Position numbers and translations under genes: made by a program. Below are positions 36,525 to 45,339 of a DNA stretch of 64,000 nucleotides, one piece after another (position 1 is the first letter of the stretch; the number at the start of each line of letters is the position of its first letter). The notes below the pieces were generated by a model, which saw nothing but the letters and a program-made list of their open reading frames with translations, had not been told where the DNA came from and did not search any database. Source of the DNA: Pseudomonas congelans (GTDB lineage: Bacteria; Pseudomonadota; Gammaproteobacteria; Pseudomonadales; Pseudomonadaceae); the NCBI RefSeq assembly GCF_900103225.1, contig NZ_FNJH01000002.1, positions 220,345 through 284,344 on the forward strand. Direction: 5' to 3'.

Positions 36525-36700
36525 TATTTTCGCCAACATACAGCCGCCGCGCCTCATAAATCTTTGATGGATCATTTCAACGAAAAATGGGGCCGAGGTA
36601 CGGTACACCTTGGACGTATTCCCGTAACGCCAGCCTGAGGATTTCGTTTGGCCGGGAGTCTGTGACGATGCGCATGGTGGTTCCATCCAGCCGCTAGTGG
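36525..36700 (+). pseudogene. umuC/Pol V-like C-terminal remnant
   Basis: In the frame of the ATG at 36567 the DNA reads MDHFNEKWGRGTV, HLGRIPVTPA, then a TGA at 36636, then GFRLAGSL and another TGA. This matches the C-terminal tail of UmuC-type translesion polymerase subunits (roughly ...RWGRGTVRLGR..., DUF4113). The TGA falls where a Trp codon would be expected. No polymerase body remains upstream, so it is a dead fragment. Plasmid- or ICE-borne rulAB/umuDC genes are common sites of insertion, so this may mark a former umuC gene cut by the recombinase module next to it. Confidence 0.5.
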
Positions 36701-37165
36701 ACCGATATTCTGAGGCAACGCCAATTAGAACGGTAGGGCATCGTAAATATGCGGGCGAAGGTCTGCTTATGGCCGAAAGCTGCCGTTAATAAGCCGACCA
36801 ACAGGCGTCGCTTTGTTGGTTGGTGCGCATGGCTTACAACTCAAACAAGGGTATGGTTTTGGGCGTATCAAATCGGCCCGCACAGCGCTACCTTCAGCAT
36901 CTAACAAACGTACGCTGAGGAGTCGAAACAGTGGAGACTGAACGAGGTGTTGAGGAACGGAACGGTCGATGGTCGATCGTTGCCGGACGTGCTGTATGCA
37001 CTGGCTGCATGGAAAGCCAAGCGCTGGAAGACTGCGAAAGCCCCTTTCTACATGCCGACACCTGTCCAGCCAGCGATGTGGAAGGTCATCATCCATGGGC
37101 AGCGTTGCACCACATCCTTGGCAGTGCGCGTGGGTGAGCTGCCGCTTAGGCCTCGATCACTTCAA
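36701..37165. other. gene-poor stretch beside recombinase copy 2
   Basis: About 460 bp. A plus-strand frame at 36,947-37,192 (GTG start, 81 residues, DVLYALAAWKAKRWKTAK in the middle) could be a fragment of another gene but is not recognised and lacks a ribosome site. Nothing else supported. It is probably scar sequence around the cargo boundary. Confidence 0.35.
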
Positions 37166-38128
37166 TTAATACTTCACTTTATAGGTGGGTGAATCCTCCG
37201 GCCGGTTCTCCCGCCGATCGTAGATCTTGGTCGTGCTGATGTTGGCATGACCCAGCCAGGCCTGGACCTTGGCGATATCGGCTTCATGCTCCAAGGCGTT
37301 GGTGGCTGCCGTTGCTCGGAGTCCATGAACCCCAAGGCCGTCGACCTCAATCCCGGCCTTTTTCGCGTAGGCCGTGACGACGGCATAGATGCCGTTTGCC
37401 GTGATACCGGCGCCGGTCAATTTACCTCGCAGCGGCATGAACAGTGGCACCTTCCGTTCGGCCAGATGATGCTCTGAGTTTTCCAGGTACTGATGAATAC
37501 GCCCGGCTGCGATCGGGTGCAACGGGAGGTATCGCACCTTGCCGCCCTTGCCGTGAACCTTCAGATGCTGAATACCGCGGCGCTCCTGAATGTCGCTCAC
37601 CTGCAGCAGCGCCGCTTCTTCACGGCGCAGTCCGTGATAGAGAAGAACAGCCAATAGCGCCCGGTCGCGCTGCCCTTTAAGTGTTGTTTCATCCGGCGCC
37701 TCGAGCAGCGCCTTCGCCTGGTGGTCACCCAACGCCGGCGTCTTGCCTTCATTGCTTTCTATCCTGGGACGTTTTACCCCATGCACTGGATTGCCGCCGG
37801 CGATCGCATTGTTCTCCAGGAGGTGATCAAAGAGGCTGGCCAGCGCGGCCAATTTGCGCCGGATCGTGGCTCCGGCCAAACCGCGATGCTCGAGGTGGGC
37901 TCGCCAGGCTAAAACATGCGATCGGGTCACGACCCGAAATTCATCGGCCGAAGCCAAGCCGATAAAACTACAGAAGTCTTCCAGGTCGTTTTGGTAAGCA
38001 CGTCGTGTTCGAGGGTTGTCCAGGTTGGCAAACCACTCGACCGCGGCTGGAACCTTGGCCAGCGTCTGAAATTCGACCGCCGTGAGCCGACGCTGATCAT
38101 TCGTATGGTTTTTCGTCAGTTCCTGCAT
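37166..38128 (-). CDS. tyrosine recombinase / integrase, copy 2
   Basis: 320 residues from ATG 38128 (a GTG at 38179 is in frame); this start gives the same length as copy 1. All catalytic elements are present: [28 protein letters not shown] and the Tyr in KIYDRR. It is clearly a paralogue of copy 1, most alike over the first half and the catalytic core. Same strand, about 16 kb away. A GTGATAAC-type motif lies about 110 bp upstream (38,235). Either may move the cargo between them or insert related islands side by side. Confidence 0.92.
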   Translation of the reverse strand: MQELTKNHTNDQRRLTAVEFQTLAKVPAAVEWFANLDNPRTRRAYQNDLEDFCSFIGLASADEFRVVTRSHVLAWRAHLEHRGLAGATIRRKLAALASLFDHLLENNAIAGGNPVHGVKRPRIESNEGKTPALGDHQAKALLEAPDETTLKGQRDRALLAVLLYHGLRREEAALLQVSDIQERRGIQHLKVHGKGGKVRYLPLHPIAAGRIHQYLENSEHHLAERKVPLFMPLRGKLTGAGITANGIYAVVTAYAKKAGIEVDGLGVHGLRATAATNALEHEADIAKVQAWLGHANISTTKIYDRRENRPEDSPTYKVKY

Positions 38129-38230
38129 ATCGTTCTCATCATTGGCTATCCTGCAATCGCTCTCAAAGCTTTCGGTCACAAAATCATCGCTATATCAGTC
38201 CGCCGTTGCTAAAACCGATAAACGGCAATA

Positions 38231-38258
38231 AGTGGTGATAACCTATTTTATCACTCCT
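38231..38258. other. candidate recombinase core site, module 2
   Basis: GTGATAA (38235-38241) and its perfect inverse TTATCAC (38248-38254) flank a 6-bp spacer CCTATT. Arms with a 6-bp spacer are the layout of tyrosine-recombinase/dif-like crossover sites. The left arm and spacer resemble the motif at 21,940 upstream of copy 1. The inference is that these are the recombinase's own core or att sites. Confidence 0.45.
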
Positions 38259-38429
38259 TTAAGATAGATCCCTCAAGCCGTCTTCGCCAAGTCCGCGACT
38301 CAGCTACCAAAGCCGCGACGCGCAAATCCCAGCAGTGACAGACTATTCTGTCTAAATTCTTTTAGTCACTGTTCCGTGGACGTTATCACACTGCAATGAG
38401 TGCCAGCGCCCTGTAGCGCCGCGTGTTTG

Positions 38430-40400
38430 TTAATTCGGCAGTTGGCGCGACACTCTACGCGCTGGCTTATTAGAGCTATTCTTAGTCGGAAGTAAAAAAG
38501 ACTCAATCTCAGTTATCCACGCCGGTTTTTTTGAAGCATCATCCAGCTCAGTATATTTCAATGCAAACTTAACTTTAAATCCGTCAGACTCGAATAGCTG
38601 CTCCATAATCTTACGATCTGTGAAGCTTAGATTCAGAGCCAGACTAGATGGCCAATCCTTGTTCTCAGACTTTAAAGGAGCAGACAGACTTACAATAAAC
38701 GGACCGTACAGGGCGTGCGATTTAAAACTATTAATCGCAGCAATAAAACTATCTGCATTGAGCGCATCCTCAACCACAGTAGGAGGAAAAGCATTGTTAT
38801 CGCTAGTCTTAAGAAGCTGAGTAACGTAGCTCTCCTCATCGTTCTTCAATCTACGAATTTGAACTCCAACCAACGATTCCTTACCATCAAAAGATTCGAA
38901 CTTCTTATCTGTATCAATCAAACAAAAAACCCTGCCTCTGACATCGCTCCTGACATCCTCAAGCGCCAAGTACAAATAATTGAAAATCTTTTTTACCGTC
39001 GGAGCTCCCCCAACAGGTACTATAAATAATTTTTGCCCTTTTAAATAGTGATTCAAATAAACACTATCAGCAGAACCTTCACATATGACCCATCGATAAT
39101 CAGCACTGGTAATTGAAGCGATAATTGACTGAACTAAGTCATTGATACCCTTTAGTTCAAGCTCGATAGGCAGCTCCCCTAGTGTTGCCGCTTTGAGTTT
39201 TTTAATATCTTCTCTGAAGCATCTCAAATCCAAAAGCAGAGGGGATTGGTCCCCCTTGGGACAGTAAACCGCCACCCCATTTGAGATGATTGGCATAAAA
39301 CCGTACCAGTGGGTAGTGATGAGGACTTGAATTCCTGACTCGGATATTTCTCGAAGTTTTTCGAATTGACCGAAACACGACGAAACGTGTAACGACAATT
39401 CAGGTTCGTCAATCGCGAGGATAACTTGCTGGTGCGAGGGAGCTGCTTTGGCCAACAGAAATGCCTTGGCTACATCAACCAAAGCCTGCCTTTTCTCACC
39501 CGAACTTAGGTCACTGACCGGAGTACGGTCCCTGCCATCTTTTCTATTTAAAACCTTGGACTCGAAAAAAGCTTCAATTACTTTGTCAGTCAAATGAGAC
39601 TGATTGACTAAGTTCTGCTTTTGAGACGGCTTTCTATACTCGTACACACCGAGCTTATCCGAAATTGAACCCAAAAACTCATTGAGCCGAGAATTTATCG
39701 TCCTAATATCTTCTTTCTTGATAAATTCCCTTACGATAGTGTCTAGCTTCTGACCGAGCAAAGCTTGAATAGTACGACCCTCAATTTTAGTATATTCCTT
39801 AAAATCAATATCGGCAGGTAGATAAATAAACTTATAAAATTCAAGTATACGCTGCTGAAGGATTGCAATCGCGCCGACAGAGCCACCATAATTATTAATA
39901 ACAGAACTATAAGCCGGAAGCGTTTCAAACATTGAAAAAAACACTGTCGGAATTGCATGACGCTGAGCCTTCTTCAAACCGAAAGGAATCAAATAGTGGC
40001 TTTCACGCCCATAACCTTCTGCTTGTATCACTTCTCTATGTTCACAAAATAGCTCAGCATGAATTTTGTGCGCAGGGTTGAAATCAGCCACGCTCGAAGT
40101 CCAAGCGAGTTCACTCACCTTCTCAATAAACCATTGAAACTCGCCCAAACTGGGCATGAGATTTTTTTCGATTAAGAAAAGCGGGCATATAAACGGCTCC
40201 CTTTCAGCATATCCTTTTGTTAAGGAGTGATTATGATTCCATTCAGCACCGTTAAAGAAACTGTTCAACGCCTCTAAAACCGAGCTTTTTCCCGCTCCAT
40301 TCTCGCCCACTAATGCGCTAAAGTACTTCCCATTCGATAGCTTTACATAATTAATCGATTGATATGTTTTGAAATTCCTAACCAGCAGTCCGACTATCAT
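38430..40400 (-). CDS. OLD-like ATPase with TOPRIM domain
   Basis: 656 residues from ATG 40400; two earlier Met codons lie 24 nt upstream. N-terminal ABC-type ATPase: Walker A VGENGAGKSS (about 31-40), signature DLSSGEKRQAL (about 300), Walker B ILAIDEPELSLH (about 323), His-switch THWYG. From about residue 430 a TOPRIM-like region follows (VICEGSADSVYLNHYL with the key Glu, CLIDTDKK with the Asp pair). This is the ATPase-plus-TOPRIM layout of OLD/GajA-like nucleases, several of which act in phage defence. It stands alone, without a GajB/PtuB-like partner. AT-richer than the backbone; a cargo gene by composition. Confidence 0.78.
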   Translation of the reverse strand: MIVGLLVRNFKTYQSINYVKLSNGKYFSALVGENGAGKSSVLEALNSFFNGAEWNHNHSLTKGYAEREPFICPLFLIEKNLMPSLGEFQWFIEKVSELAWTSSVADFNPAHKIHAELFCEHREVIQAEGYGRESHYLIPFGLKKAQRHAIPTVFFSMFETLPAYSSVINNYGGSVGAIAILQQRILEFYKFIYLPADIDFKEYTKIEGRTIQALLGQKLDTIVREFIKKEDIRTINSRLNEFLGSISDKLGVYEYRKPSQKQNLVNQSHLTDKVIEAFFESKVLNRKDGRDRTPVSDLSSGEKRQALVDVAKAFLLAKAAPSHQQVILAIDEPELSLHVSSCFGQFEKLREISESGIQVLITTHWYGFMPIISNGVAVYCPKGDQSPLLLDLRCFREDIKKLKAATLGELPIELELKGINDLVQSIIASITSADYRWVICEGSADSVYLNHYLKGQKLFIVPVGGAPTVKKIFNYLYLALEDVRSDVRGRVFCLIDTDKKFESFDGKESLVGVQIRRLKNDEESYVTQLLKTSDNNAFPPTVVEDALNADSFIAAINSFKSHALYGPFIVSLSAPLKSENKDWPSSLALNLSFTDRKIMEQLFESDGFKVKFALKYTELDDASKKPAWITEIESFLLPTKNSSNKPARRVSRQLPN

Positions 40401-40472
40401 ACGTAATCCCTTGCATGATGGCATATAGATGCCAGAACTCTACCATCGAATTGTGTTTTCATCCGTCTGATT

Positions 40473-40615
40473 TTGCTCCTCAGCCGAACGTTGAAGTGCT
40501 GTCTAGAAGCACACCTGCTCCTACTGCATGGGAGAACACCGTTTCCACAGCGACCAGAAATGCTGAACCATCTGTTCAGGCGATGCCGATTCCAAGACAA
40601 TCACAACAAACCTGA
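40473..40615 (+). pseudogene. possible 3' remnant of a displaced gene
   Basis: The plus strand before topB stays open to a TGA at 40613-40615. Its last ~45 residues (APQPNVEVLSRSTPAPTAW, NAEPSVQAMPIPRQSQQT) have the Pro/Ser/Gln-rich look of an ICE protein tail, with no matching upstream body. It suggests that the OLD-like cargo, inserted upstream, cut a backbone gene and left only its end. Not identified further. Confidence 0.35.
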
Positions 40616-40693
40616 GTAAGGGTTTACTGATGACATCTCGTGACGGGGCAGACAACGTAATCCTACGAGTCATAACCCGTCATCGGAGTCACT

Positions 40694-42715
40694 ATGCGAT
40701 TGTATCTGTGCGAGAAGCCCAGCCAGGGTAAAGACATAGCCGCTGTCCTAGGAGCTACAACCAGGGGAGATGGCTGCATCAAAGGCAACGGCGTGGCCGT
40801 GACCTGGGGAATTGGGCACTTGCTGGAAACAGCACCACCGGATGCCTATGACGAGCACCTCAAAAACTGGAGCTTGGACACACTTCCAATCCTGCCTGCG
40901 GAATGGAAGGTGATCGTCAAGCCGAAAACAGCAGGTCAATTCAAGATCGTCAAGCAACTACTCAAGCAGGCCACCGAGCTCATTATTGCGACAGACGCTG
41001 ACCGCGAGGGGGAGATGATCGCGCGCGAACTGATCGAGTATTGTGGGTACCGGGGACCGACTCAAAGGCTATGGCTGTCTGCGCTCAATGAAGCATCTAT
41101 CCGCCAGGCGCTCAACACCGTCAAACAAGGCTCTGAAACCTACCCATTGTATCTCTCGGCGCTCGCTCGCTCCCGAGCGGACTGGCTCATCGGTATGAAT
41201 TTTTCGCGGCTATTCACCTTGCTCGGCCGACAGGCAGGGTACACCGGTGTGCTCTCAGTGGGCCGTGTTCAAACACCGACCCTTCGCTTGGTGGTCGACC
41301 GCGACCGGGAGATCTCGAACTTCATACCCAAACCGTTCTGGAGTGTCGAGGTTCAGCTCTGGACGGCAGGACAATCGTTCCTGGCGAAATGGGTCGCAGA
41401 CGAGGACGTGGTAGATGAGGAAGGCCGTTGCCTTGATCAAGCCGCTGCGGCTGCAGCACTGGCCGCGCTGAAAAATCGTCAGGCTGCAACGACTGTTTCT
41501 GTTGATACAAAGCGTGGCAAGGATCCAGCTCCGCTCCCGTTCGATCTGAGCACCCTGCAGGAAGTGTGCTCTGCAAAGTTTGGGATGGGTGTGCAAGAGA
41601 CGCTAGACGTAGCACAGTCACTTTACGAAACTCACAAGGCGACGACCTACCCAAGGACCGATTGCGGGTATCTGCCGGAGAGCATGTTCGATGAAGTGCC
41701 GATGGTCCTCGATGCTCTGAACCGAACTGATCCATCCATCGGCAAGACGCTGCAACTGATCGACCCGGAACAACGTTCCCGGGCATGGAATGACAAAAAA
41801 ATCACTGGTCCCCACCACGGGATAATCCCCACGCTTGAACCAGCAAACCTTTCAGCAATGTCTGAGAAGGAACGCAAGGTCTATGAATTGATCCGCGCTC
41901 ACTTCCTTGCGCAATTCCTGCCTACCCATGAGTACGACCGGACCGTGGCCACCTTCGAATGCAATGCAGTTCTACTGCAAGCAGTGGGCAAGCGAATCGT
42001 GGTCCCAGGCTGGAAGGTTCTTTTTTCTGCATCGTCCGAAGAGGAGGCTGAGGAAAGTGGTGGCCGCTCTCAGATCCTGCCAGTGCTGCAAATTGGTACT
42101 CGGTGTGACGTTCAGGACCTGCATCTCAAATCGCTGAAAACCGAGCCGCCCAAGGCTTACACCGAAGGTACATTGATCAAAGCGATGAAAACCATTGCCA
42201 AGCTGGTGAAGGATCCACGACTGGCTCAAAAGCTCAAGGAAACCACCGGCATTGGTACTGAAGCAACTCGCGCAGGCACAATTCAGGGCTTGATAGACCG
42301 AGGATCACTCATCAAGAAAGGTAGCGCGCTGCGAGCAACTGAAGCAGCGTTCTCGCTGATTGATGCGGTCCCTCCTGCTGTGGCTGATCCCGGCACAACT
42401 GCGATATGGGAGCAAGCTCTTACGATGATCGAGCAAGGCACCCTGACGCTCGATGATTTTATCGCCAGGCAATCGAACTGGATCACCAGGCTCGTCGACC
42501 AATACAAAGGCACCACCTTGTCGATCAAAGTGCCCGAAGGTCCCAAGTGCCCTTTGTGCAGTGCGAAAACCTCGCAGCGTAAAGGATCCTCAGGCGTTTT
42601 CTGGGCGTGTTCCCGCTACCCCGAATGCAAAGGTACGGTGAACATTGGTACAGGGAAGAAAAAATCACCTGGCAAGTCAGCCAAGCCCCGAGCCGCTACT
42701 GTCAAGGGCAGCTGA
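40694..42715 (+). CDS. topB: DNA topoisomerase III
   Basis: 673 residues. Type IA topoisomerase. N-terminal TOPRIM with LYLCEKPSQGKDIAAVLG and ATDADREGEMIA near 100. The catalytic Tyr is in TTYPRTDCGYLP near residue 318. A C-terminal zinc-type finger follows (CPLCSAKTSQ ... WACSRYPECKG near 618-645). It relaxes or decatenates DNA and is a stable marker of this ICE family, where it lies near ssb. In relatives ssb and topB are close; here 38 kb of pilus, cargo and helicase genes separate them. The start ATG is preceded by CGGAG. Confidence 0.95.
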   Translation: MRLYLCEKPSQGKDIAAVLGATTRGDGCIKGNGVAVTWGIGHLLETAPPDAYDEHLKNWSLDTLPILPAEWKVIVKPKTAGQFKIVKQLLKQATELIIATDADREGEMIARELIEYCGYRGPTQRLWLSALNEASIRQALNTVKQGSETYPLYLSALARSRADWLIGMNFSRLFTLLGRQAGYTGVLSVGRVQTPTLRLVVDRDREISNFIPKPFWSVEVQLWTAGQSFLAKWVADEDVVDEEGRCLDQAAAAAALAALKNRQAATTVSVDTKRGKDPAPLPFDLSTLQEVCSAKFGMGVQETLDVAQSLYETHKATTYPRTDCGYLPESMFDEVPMVLDALNRTDPSIGKTLQLIDPEQRSRAWNDKKITGPHHGIIPTLEPANLSAMSEKERKVYELIRAHFLAQFLPTHEYDRTVATFECNAVLLQAVGKRIVVPGWKVLFSASSEEEAEESGGRSQILPVLQIGTRCDVQDLHLKSLKTEPPKAYTEGTLIKAMKTIAKLVKDPRLAQKLKETTGIGTEATRAGTIQGLIDRGSLIKKGSALRATEAAFSLIDAVPPAVADPGTTAIWEQALTMIEQGTLTLDDFIARQSNWITRLVDQYKGTTLSIKVPEGPKCPLCSAKTSQRKGSSGVFWACSRYPECKGTVNIGTGKKKSPGKSAKPRAATVKGS

Positions 42716-42782
42716 GAGGCTGGTGATAGCGGGGTTACAAATGATGTGCCACAATGGGGCTACTACCAGTTCCACCCCGCTG

Positions 42783-42876
42783 GTCACTGACGGTCATCAG
42801 TGACACCCTGGAGAAGTCGGCCTTGCCTTCATTCTCCTCCCCCAAAGTACGCAAAGCATCGGGAGGGGCGTACAGA
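42783..42876 (+). ncRNA. degenerate copy of the multi-stem leader element
   Basis: GTCACTGA (42783-42790) pairs with TCAGTGAC (42797-42804). Then the P4 stem GTACGC (42847-42852) pairs with GCGTAC (42868-42873), where other copies have GTTCGC/GCGAAC: both arms change together, so the pairing is kept. No gene with a matching leader follows directly, so this copy may have lost its gene. Confidence 0.55.
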
Positions 42877-43533
42877 TCTTGTTGTGAATTCTCCCTGTGT
42901 CTCCCTGTTCAGTAGCAGACACGCAGCCGTCTAACTCGTGAAAGCGGGTTCATAGGCACACAGAGTTCGCAGAAGGTTCGATGCATAGTCGTCTCAGGGC
43001 CGCACTGGTGTTGCGGTCCACTTTTTTTAAAAACGCTTCCGACTCTCTCGGCAGGTAACCTGGTCATCTCGCAACGCTGGATGACCAGGTTACCTTCCGG
43101 GGTAGCCACTTTTCGCTGCCGGCGCCCACCGGTGAAAAAACGGGTTCCCTTTGTGCGCGAATGCGTGCCTTTTGATAACTGGCCCAAGCCACGACAACGG
43201 GCCGGGTGATGTCGATGTAGCAATGCGTGCGATCAATGCCCAGGGATCCTCGCTGAGCTAGCGCTCACAGGTGGCAAACTTTACAGGTTGTTGCAAAGTA
43301 CACATCGGCTGAGAGCTAGCGTCTTCAATGAGATAGCTCTCAGCACGATTCCCATTGAGTCAGCGTTAGAACAACATTGTTTCTCCAGCCAGATAAAGCG
43401 TCTGTTCGCGTGAAATTCATCCAACAGGTTGTTCTTTCGCGTGAATAAAACAAGCTCTAATTACGCCTCGCTTTTGCGGGGCTGAGTCAGTAAGGAACAC
43501 TGTATTTTGCGTTCATCAATATTAGGAATTAAC
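42877..43533. other. gene-free region rich in inverted repeats, oriT/regulatory candidate
   Basis: No believable gene in about 650 bp. It contains a perfect 15-bp inverted repeat AGGTAACCTGGTCAT (43053-43067) / ATGACCAGGTTACCT (43081-43095), an 11-bp one GCTGAGAGCTA (43308-43318) / TAGCTCTCAGC (43334-43344), the direct repeat TTCGCGTGAA twice (around 43405 and 43437), and a CCTCGCTTTTGCGGGG hairpin (43466-43481). Long repeats in a gene-free gap next to topB suit an origin of transfer, a replication origin or a regulatory RNA. No relaxase gene is in the window, so the choice is open. Confidence 0.45.
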
Positions 43534-43800
43534 ATGAGTGTGCTGAAGGGAGTGCTTGACTGGATGATCATTAAACTTGCGTCTAAGCAGTCTCCAGTAA
43601 GACCAGAAACAGTTGAGAACCAAGCGGCTCAGGCAGCCTTAGAACTCGCTGCGATTCTGAGAGTAGGGGGAGCCTTGGAGCATGATGAGATCCCGATGAT
43701 CACACGTCGACTGCAGTCCGTGATTGATGCGACAAATGCTGTGGTTGCTGCCTGCGAACCAAGTCAAGCAGAAGGAAGATACTGTCGTAGAGAGCTCTGA
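43534..43800 (+). CDS. hypothetical ICE protein
   Basis: 88 residues from ATG 43534 with TTAGGAATT upstream. The sequence is helical (AAQAALELAAILRVGGALEHDE, VIDATNAVVAAC) with no motif I recognise. First gene of the plus-strand accessory run behind topB. Confidence 0.55.
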   Translation: MSVLKGVLDWMIIKLASKQSPVRPETVENQAAQAALELAAILRVGGALEHDEIPMITRRLQSVIDATNAVVAACEPSQAEGRYCRREL

Positions 43801-43879
43801 AACAAGCATCTCACGCTGGTCGTGGCCAAACCCGACAGCTCGTGCTTGACAAGCCTTCAAAGAATTCACATTCTCAAGA

Positions 43880-44148
43880 CATGTAACGCTGACGTTGTCA
43901 GCAACATGCCCGGGTAGTCAGGATCTCACGACTACGATGCGTCCCACGCATTGATCCCGCCCAAAGTTCGCAAAGCTTCCGGAGGCGCGAACGATCGGTA
44001 TTGGTTACCGATGGATGCATATTTCACATCGCCCGCAACGCTGCACTCGGCTTGGCTGAGTCATGTCATACAACTCACCTGCCCTCGGGGAATACTTTCC
44101 CTTAGGGACAAGTTTCTCCGTTTTCTACTATTTGAACGGAGACTGACC
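43880..44148 (+). ncRNA. structured leader, copy B (multi-stem element plus SD hairpin)
   Basis: Stems seen: P1 CATGT/ACATG with inner GCTGAC/GTCAGC (43880-43907). P2 GTAGTC 43914-43919 with GACTAC 43930-43935, interleaved with GGATC 43921-43925 / GATCC 43953-43957 (pseudoknot order). P3 ATGCG/CGCAT (43937-43951). P4 GTTCGC/GCGAAC (43966-43992). P5 ATCGGTA/TACCGAT (near 43994-44012). Close to the gene, a CCCT/AGGG hairpin with inner GGGAA/TTTCCC (44082-44107) and TCTCCGTT (44115-44122) pairing with AACGGAGA (44135-44142), which buries the Shine-Dalgarno of the 44149 gene. Confidence 0.75.
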
Positions 44149-44697
44149 ATGTCGAATCACACGGCTATGCACTCAGCATCTCAGAATGCTGAAATCACGA
44201 AACGCGTTGATATGCTTTATGGCGAGGCATGCCGTCAATTTCCGACATACGAAACGATGGTCTTTGAGCACTTCTGCTCTCAGATGATTGAGACTTTCGG
44301 CGATGACGAACTGGCGCTTGAAGCAGCAGATGCGTTTACCTATGCACGCTTGGACTATGATTATCTTTCCCCGTCAGAAATCAAGGCGGCAAGGGAAGTT
44401 AATCGAAGCCATGGAATCTGCAGTCACGGCCTTACTGAAGACACCTGCCCATGCGGTTGTTTTGAGTTCACTGGGCCAGAGGTTTATGAGCACTATGGAC
44501 CTGAAGATTGTGACCTTACTGATGCTGAAGTCTTTGAAATAAGTGATCCAGCCCTCGCGATGAGTGATGAGGAATGGGAGCTTATGAATGAACAATGGCG
44601 TCAACAAGAAATGGTATACGCAAGCAAACCTATCCGTAACTTACTCAAAGCTTTGTGGATTAAGGCGTTGGAATTATCAACTATTCGTCGAAGGTAG
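44149..44697 (+). CDS. hypothetical ICE protein with Cys-rich motif
   Basis: 182 residues from ATG 44149, placed by the GGAGA of the leader; upstream in-frame residues fall in the leader RNA. A conserved-looking cysteine cluster HGLTEDTCPCGCFEF with a preceding CSHG (near residues 132-150) suggests a bound metal. Acidic, helical (DYDYLSPSEIKAAREV). The C-terminal 25 residues turn basic. No family named with confidence. Second gene behind the leader element. Confidence 0.6.
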   Translation: MSNHTAMHSASQNAEITKRVDMLYGEACRQFPTYETMVFEHFCSQMIETFGDDELALEAADAFTYARLDYDYLSPSEIKAAREVNRSHGICSHGLTEDTCPCGCFEFTGPEVYEHYGPEDCDLTDAEVFEISDPALAMSDEEWELMNEQWRQQEMVYASKPIRNLLKALWIKALELSTIRRR

Positions 44698-44881
44698 TCT
44701 GGATCTCACGACTACGATGCGTTCTACGCATTGATCCAACCTAAAGTTCGCAAAGCTTCCGGAGGCGCGAACGATCGGTGTTTCAAACGCCGATGGATGC
44801 ACATTAAACGCGTCACTCACCCAGCGGGGAATCACTCCCCTCTCGGGCGGTGTTCTCCGTAATTTTCCCTGGAGAAACATC
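44694..44881 (+). ncRNA. structured leader, copy C
   Basis: Starts inside the last codons of the previous gene. P2 GTAGTC 44694-44699 / GACTAC 44710-44715, interleaved with TGGATC 44700-44705 / GATCCA 44733-44738. P3 ATGCG/CGCAT (44717-44731). P4 GTTCGC 44745-44750 / GCGAAC 44767-44772. P5 ATCGG/CCGAT (44774-44794) with a different inner sequence from copy B but still pairing. Then GGGGA/TCCCC (44826-44840) inside CACC/GGTG, and TTCTCC (44853-44858) pairing with GGAGAA (44871-44876) just before the ATG at 44882. P1 is missing. Confidence 0.75.
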
Positions 44882-45247
44882 ATGAGTACAGCAAGCTTTC
44901 GTTTTGGCGTTATGGTTGGTACAGCATTGCGTGAATGCATCCGTGCAGTCACTCATAAGCCTAATCCTGAACCAGTGCAAGTCGCACCACAGCAAGTCAG
45001 GACAATGCCTGAACCTGTGATGTCCAACGAACAGTGGGAACAATACCGCCTGCCGGCATTGGCTCGATGCAAACACGTCGATCTTGCTGGCTGGTATGAT
45101 CACCACATGCAAGAAATTCAAGCCAAACCCGTAAAGAAACCCCGGAAATCTCGCGCATCGAAGGCGCTTGAAACATCCCAAAAGCAGGATGCTGAACCAC
45201 CAGTCAAGGCCCCTGTCATGGGTCCTTTGGACCAGCTCATTGCCTAA
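44882..45247 (+). CDS. hypothetical ICE protein
   Basis: 121 residues. The N-terminal part (FRFGVMVGTALRECIRAV) and the middle YRLPALARCKHVDLAGWYDHHMQEI look folded; the C-terminal third is Lys/Pro/Ala-rich and probably disordered. ATG placed by the SD in the leader hairpin. No family recognised. A rho-independent terminator follows at 45,266. Confidence 0.6.
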   Translation: MSTASFRFGVMVGTALRECIRAVTHKPNPEPVQVAPQQVRTMPEPVMSNEQWEQYRLPALARCKHVDLAGWYDHHMQEIQAKPVKKPRKSRASKALETSQKQDAEPPVKAPVMGPLDQLIA

Positions 45248-45265
45248 TACTCCCCACCCTTGGCA

Positions 45266-45294
45266 AGCCCCTCATGTATTGAGGGGCTTTTTTC
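45266..45294 (+). terminator. rho-independent terminator
   Basis: AGCCCCTC 45266-45273 pairs with GAGGGGCT 45281-45288 around ATGTATT, followed by TTTTTT. It ends the transcript of the 121-residue protein before the next leader element begins. Confidence 0.85.
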
Positions 45295-45339
45295 ATTTGG
45301 AGGGTTGACAAACTAATCGCCCTTAAAGGATTCTAAAGC

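Noticed and set aside
36947-37192. 81-residue plus-strand frame near recombinase 2
   Set aside because: No ribosome site and no recognised similarity; treated as likely scar sequence.
42909-43223. Minus-strand frame of 104 residues
   Set aside because: It runs through two arms of a long inverted repeat, is rich in Arg and His, and lacks a ribosome site, so it is judged non-coding.
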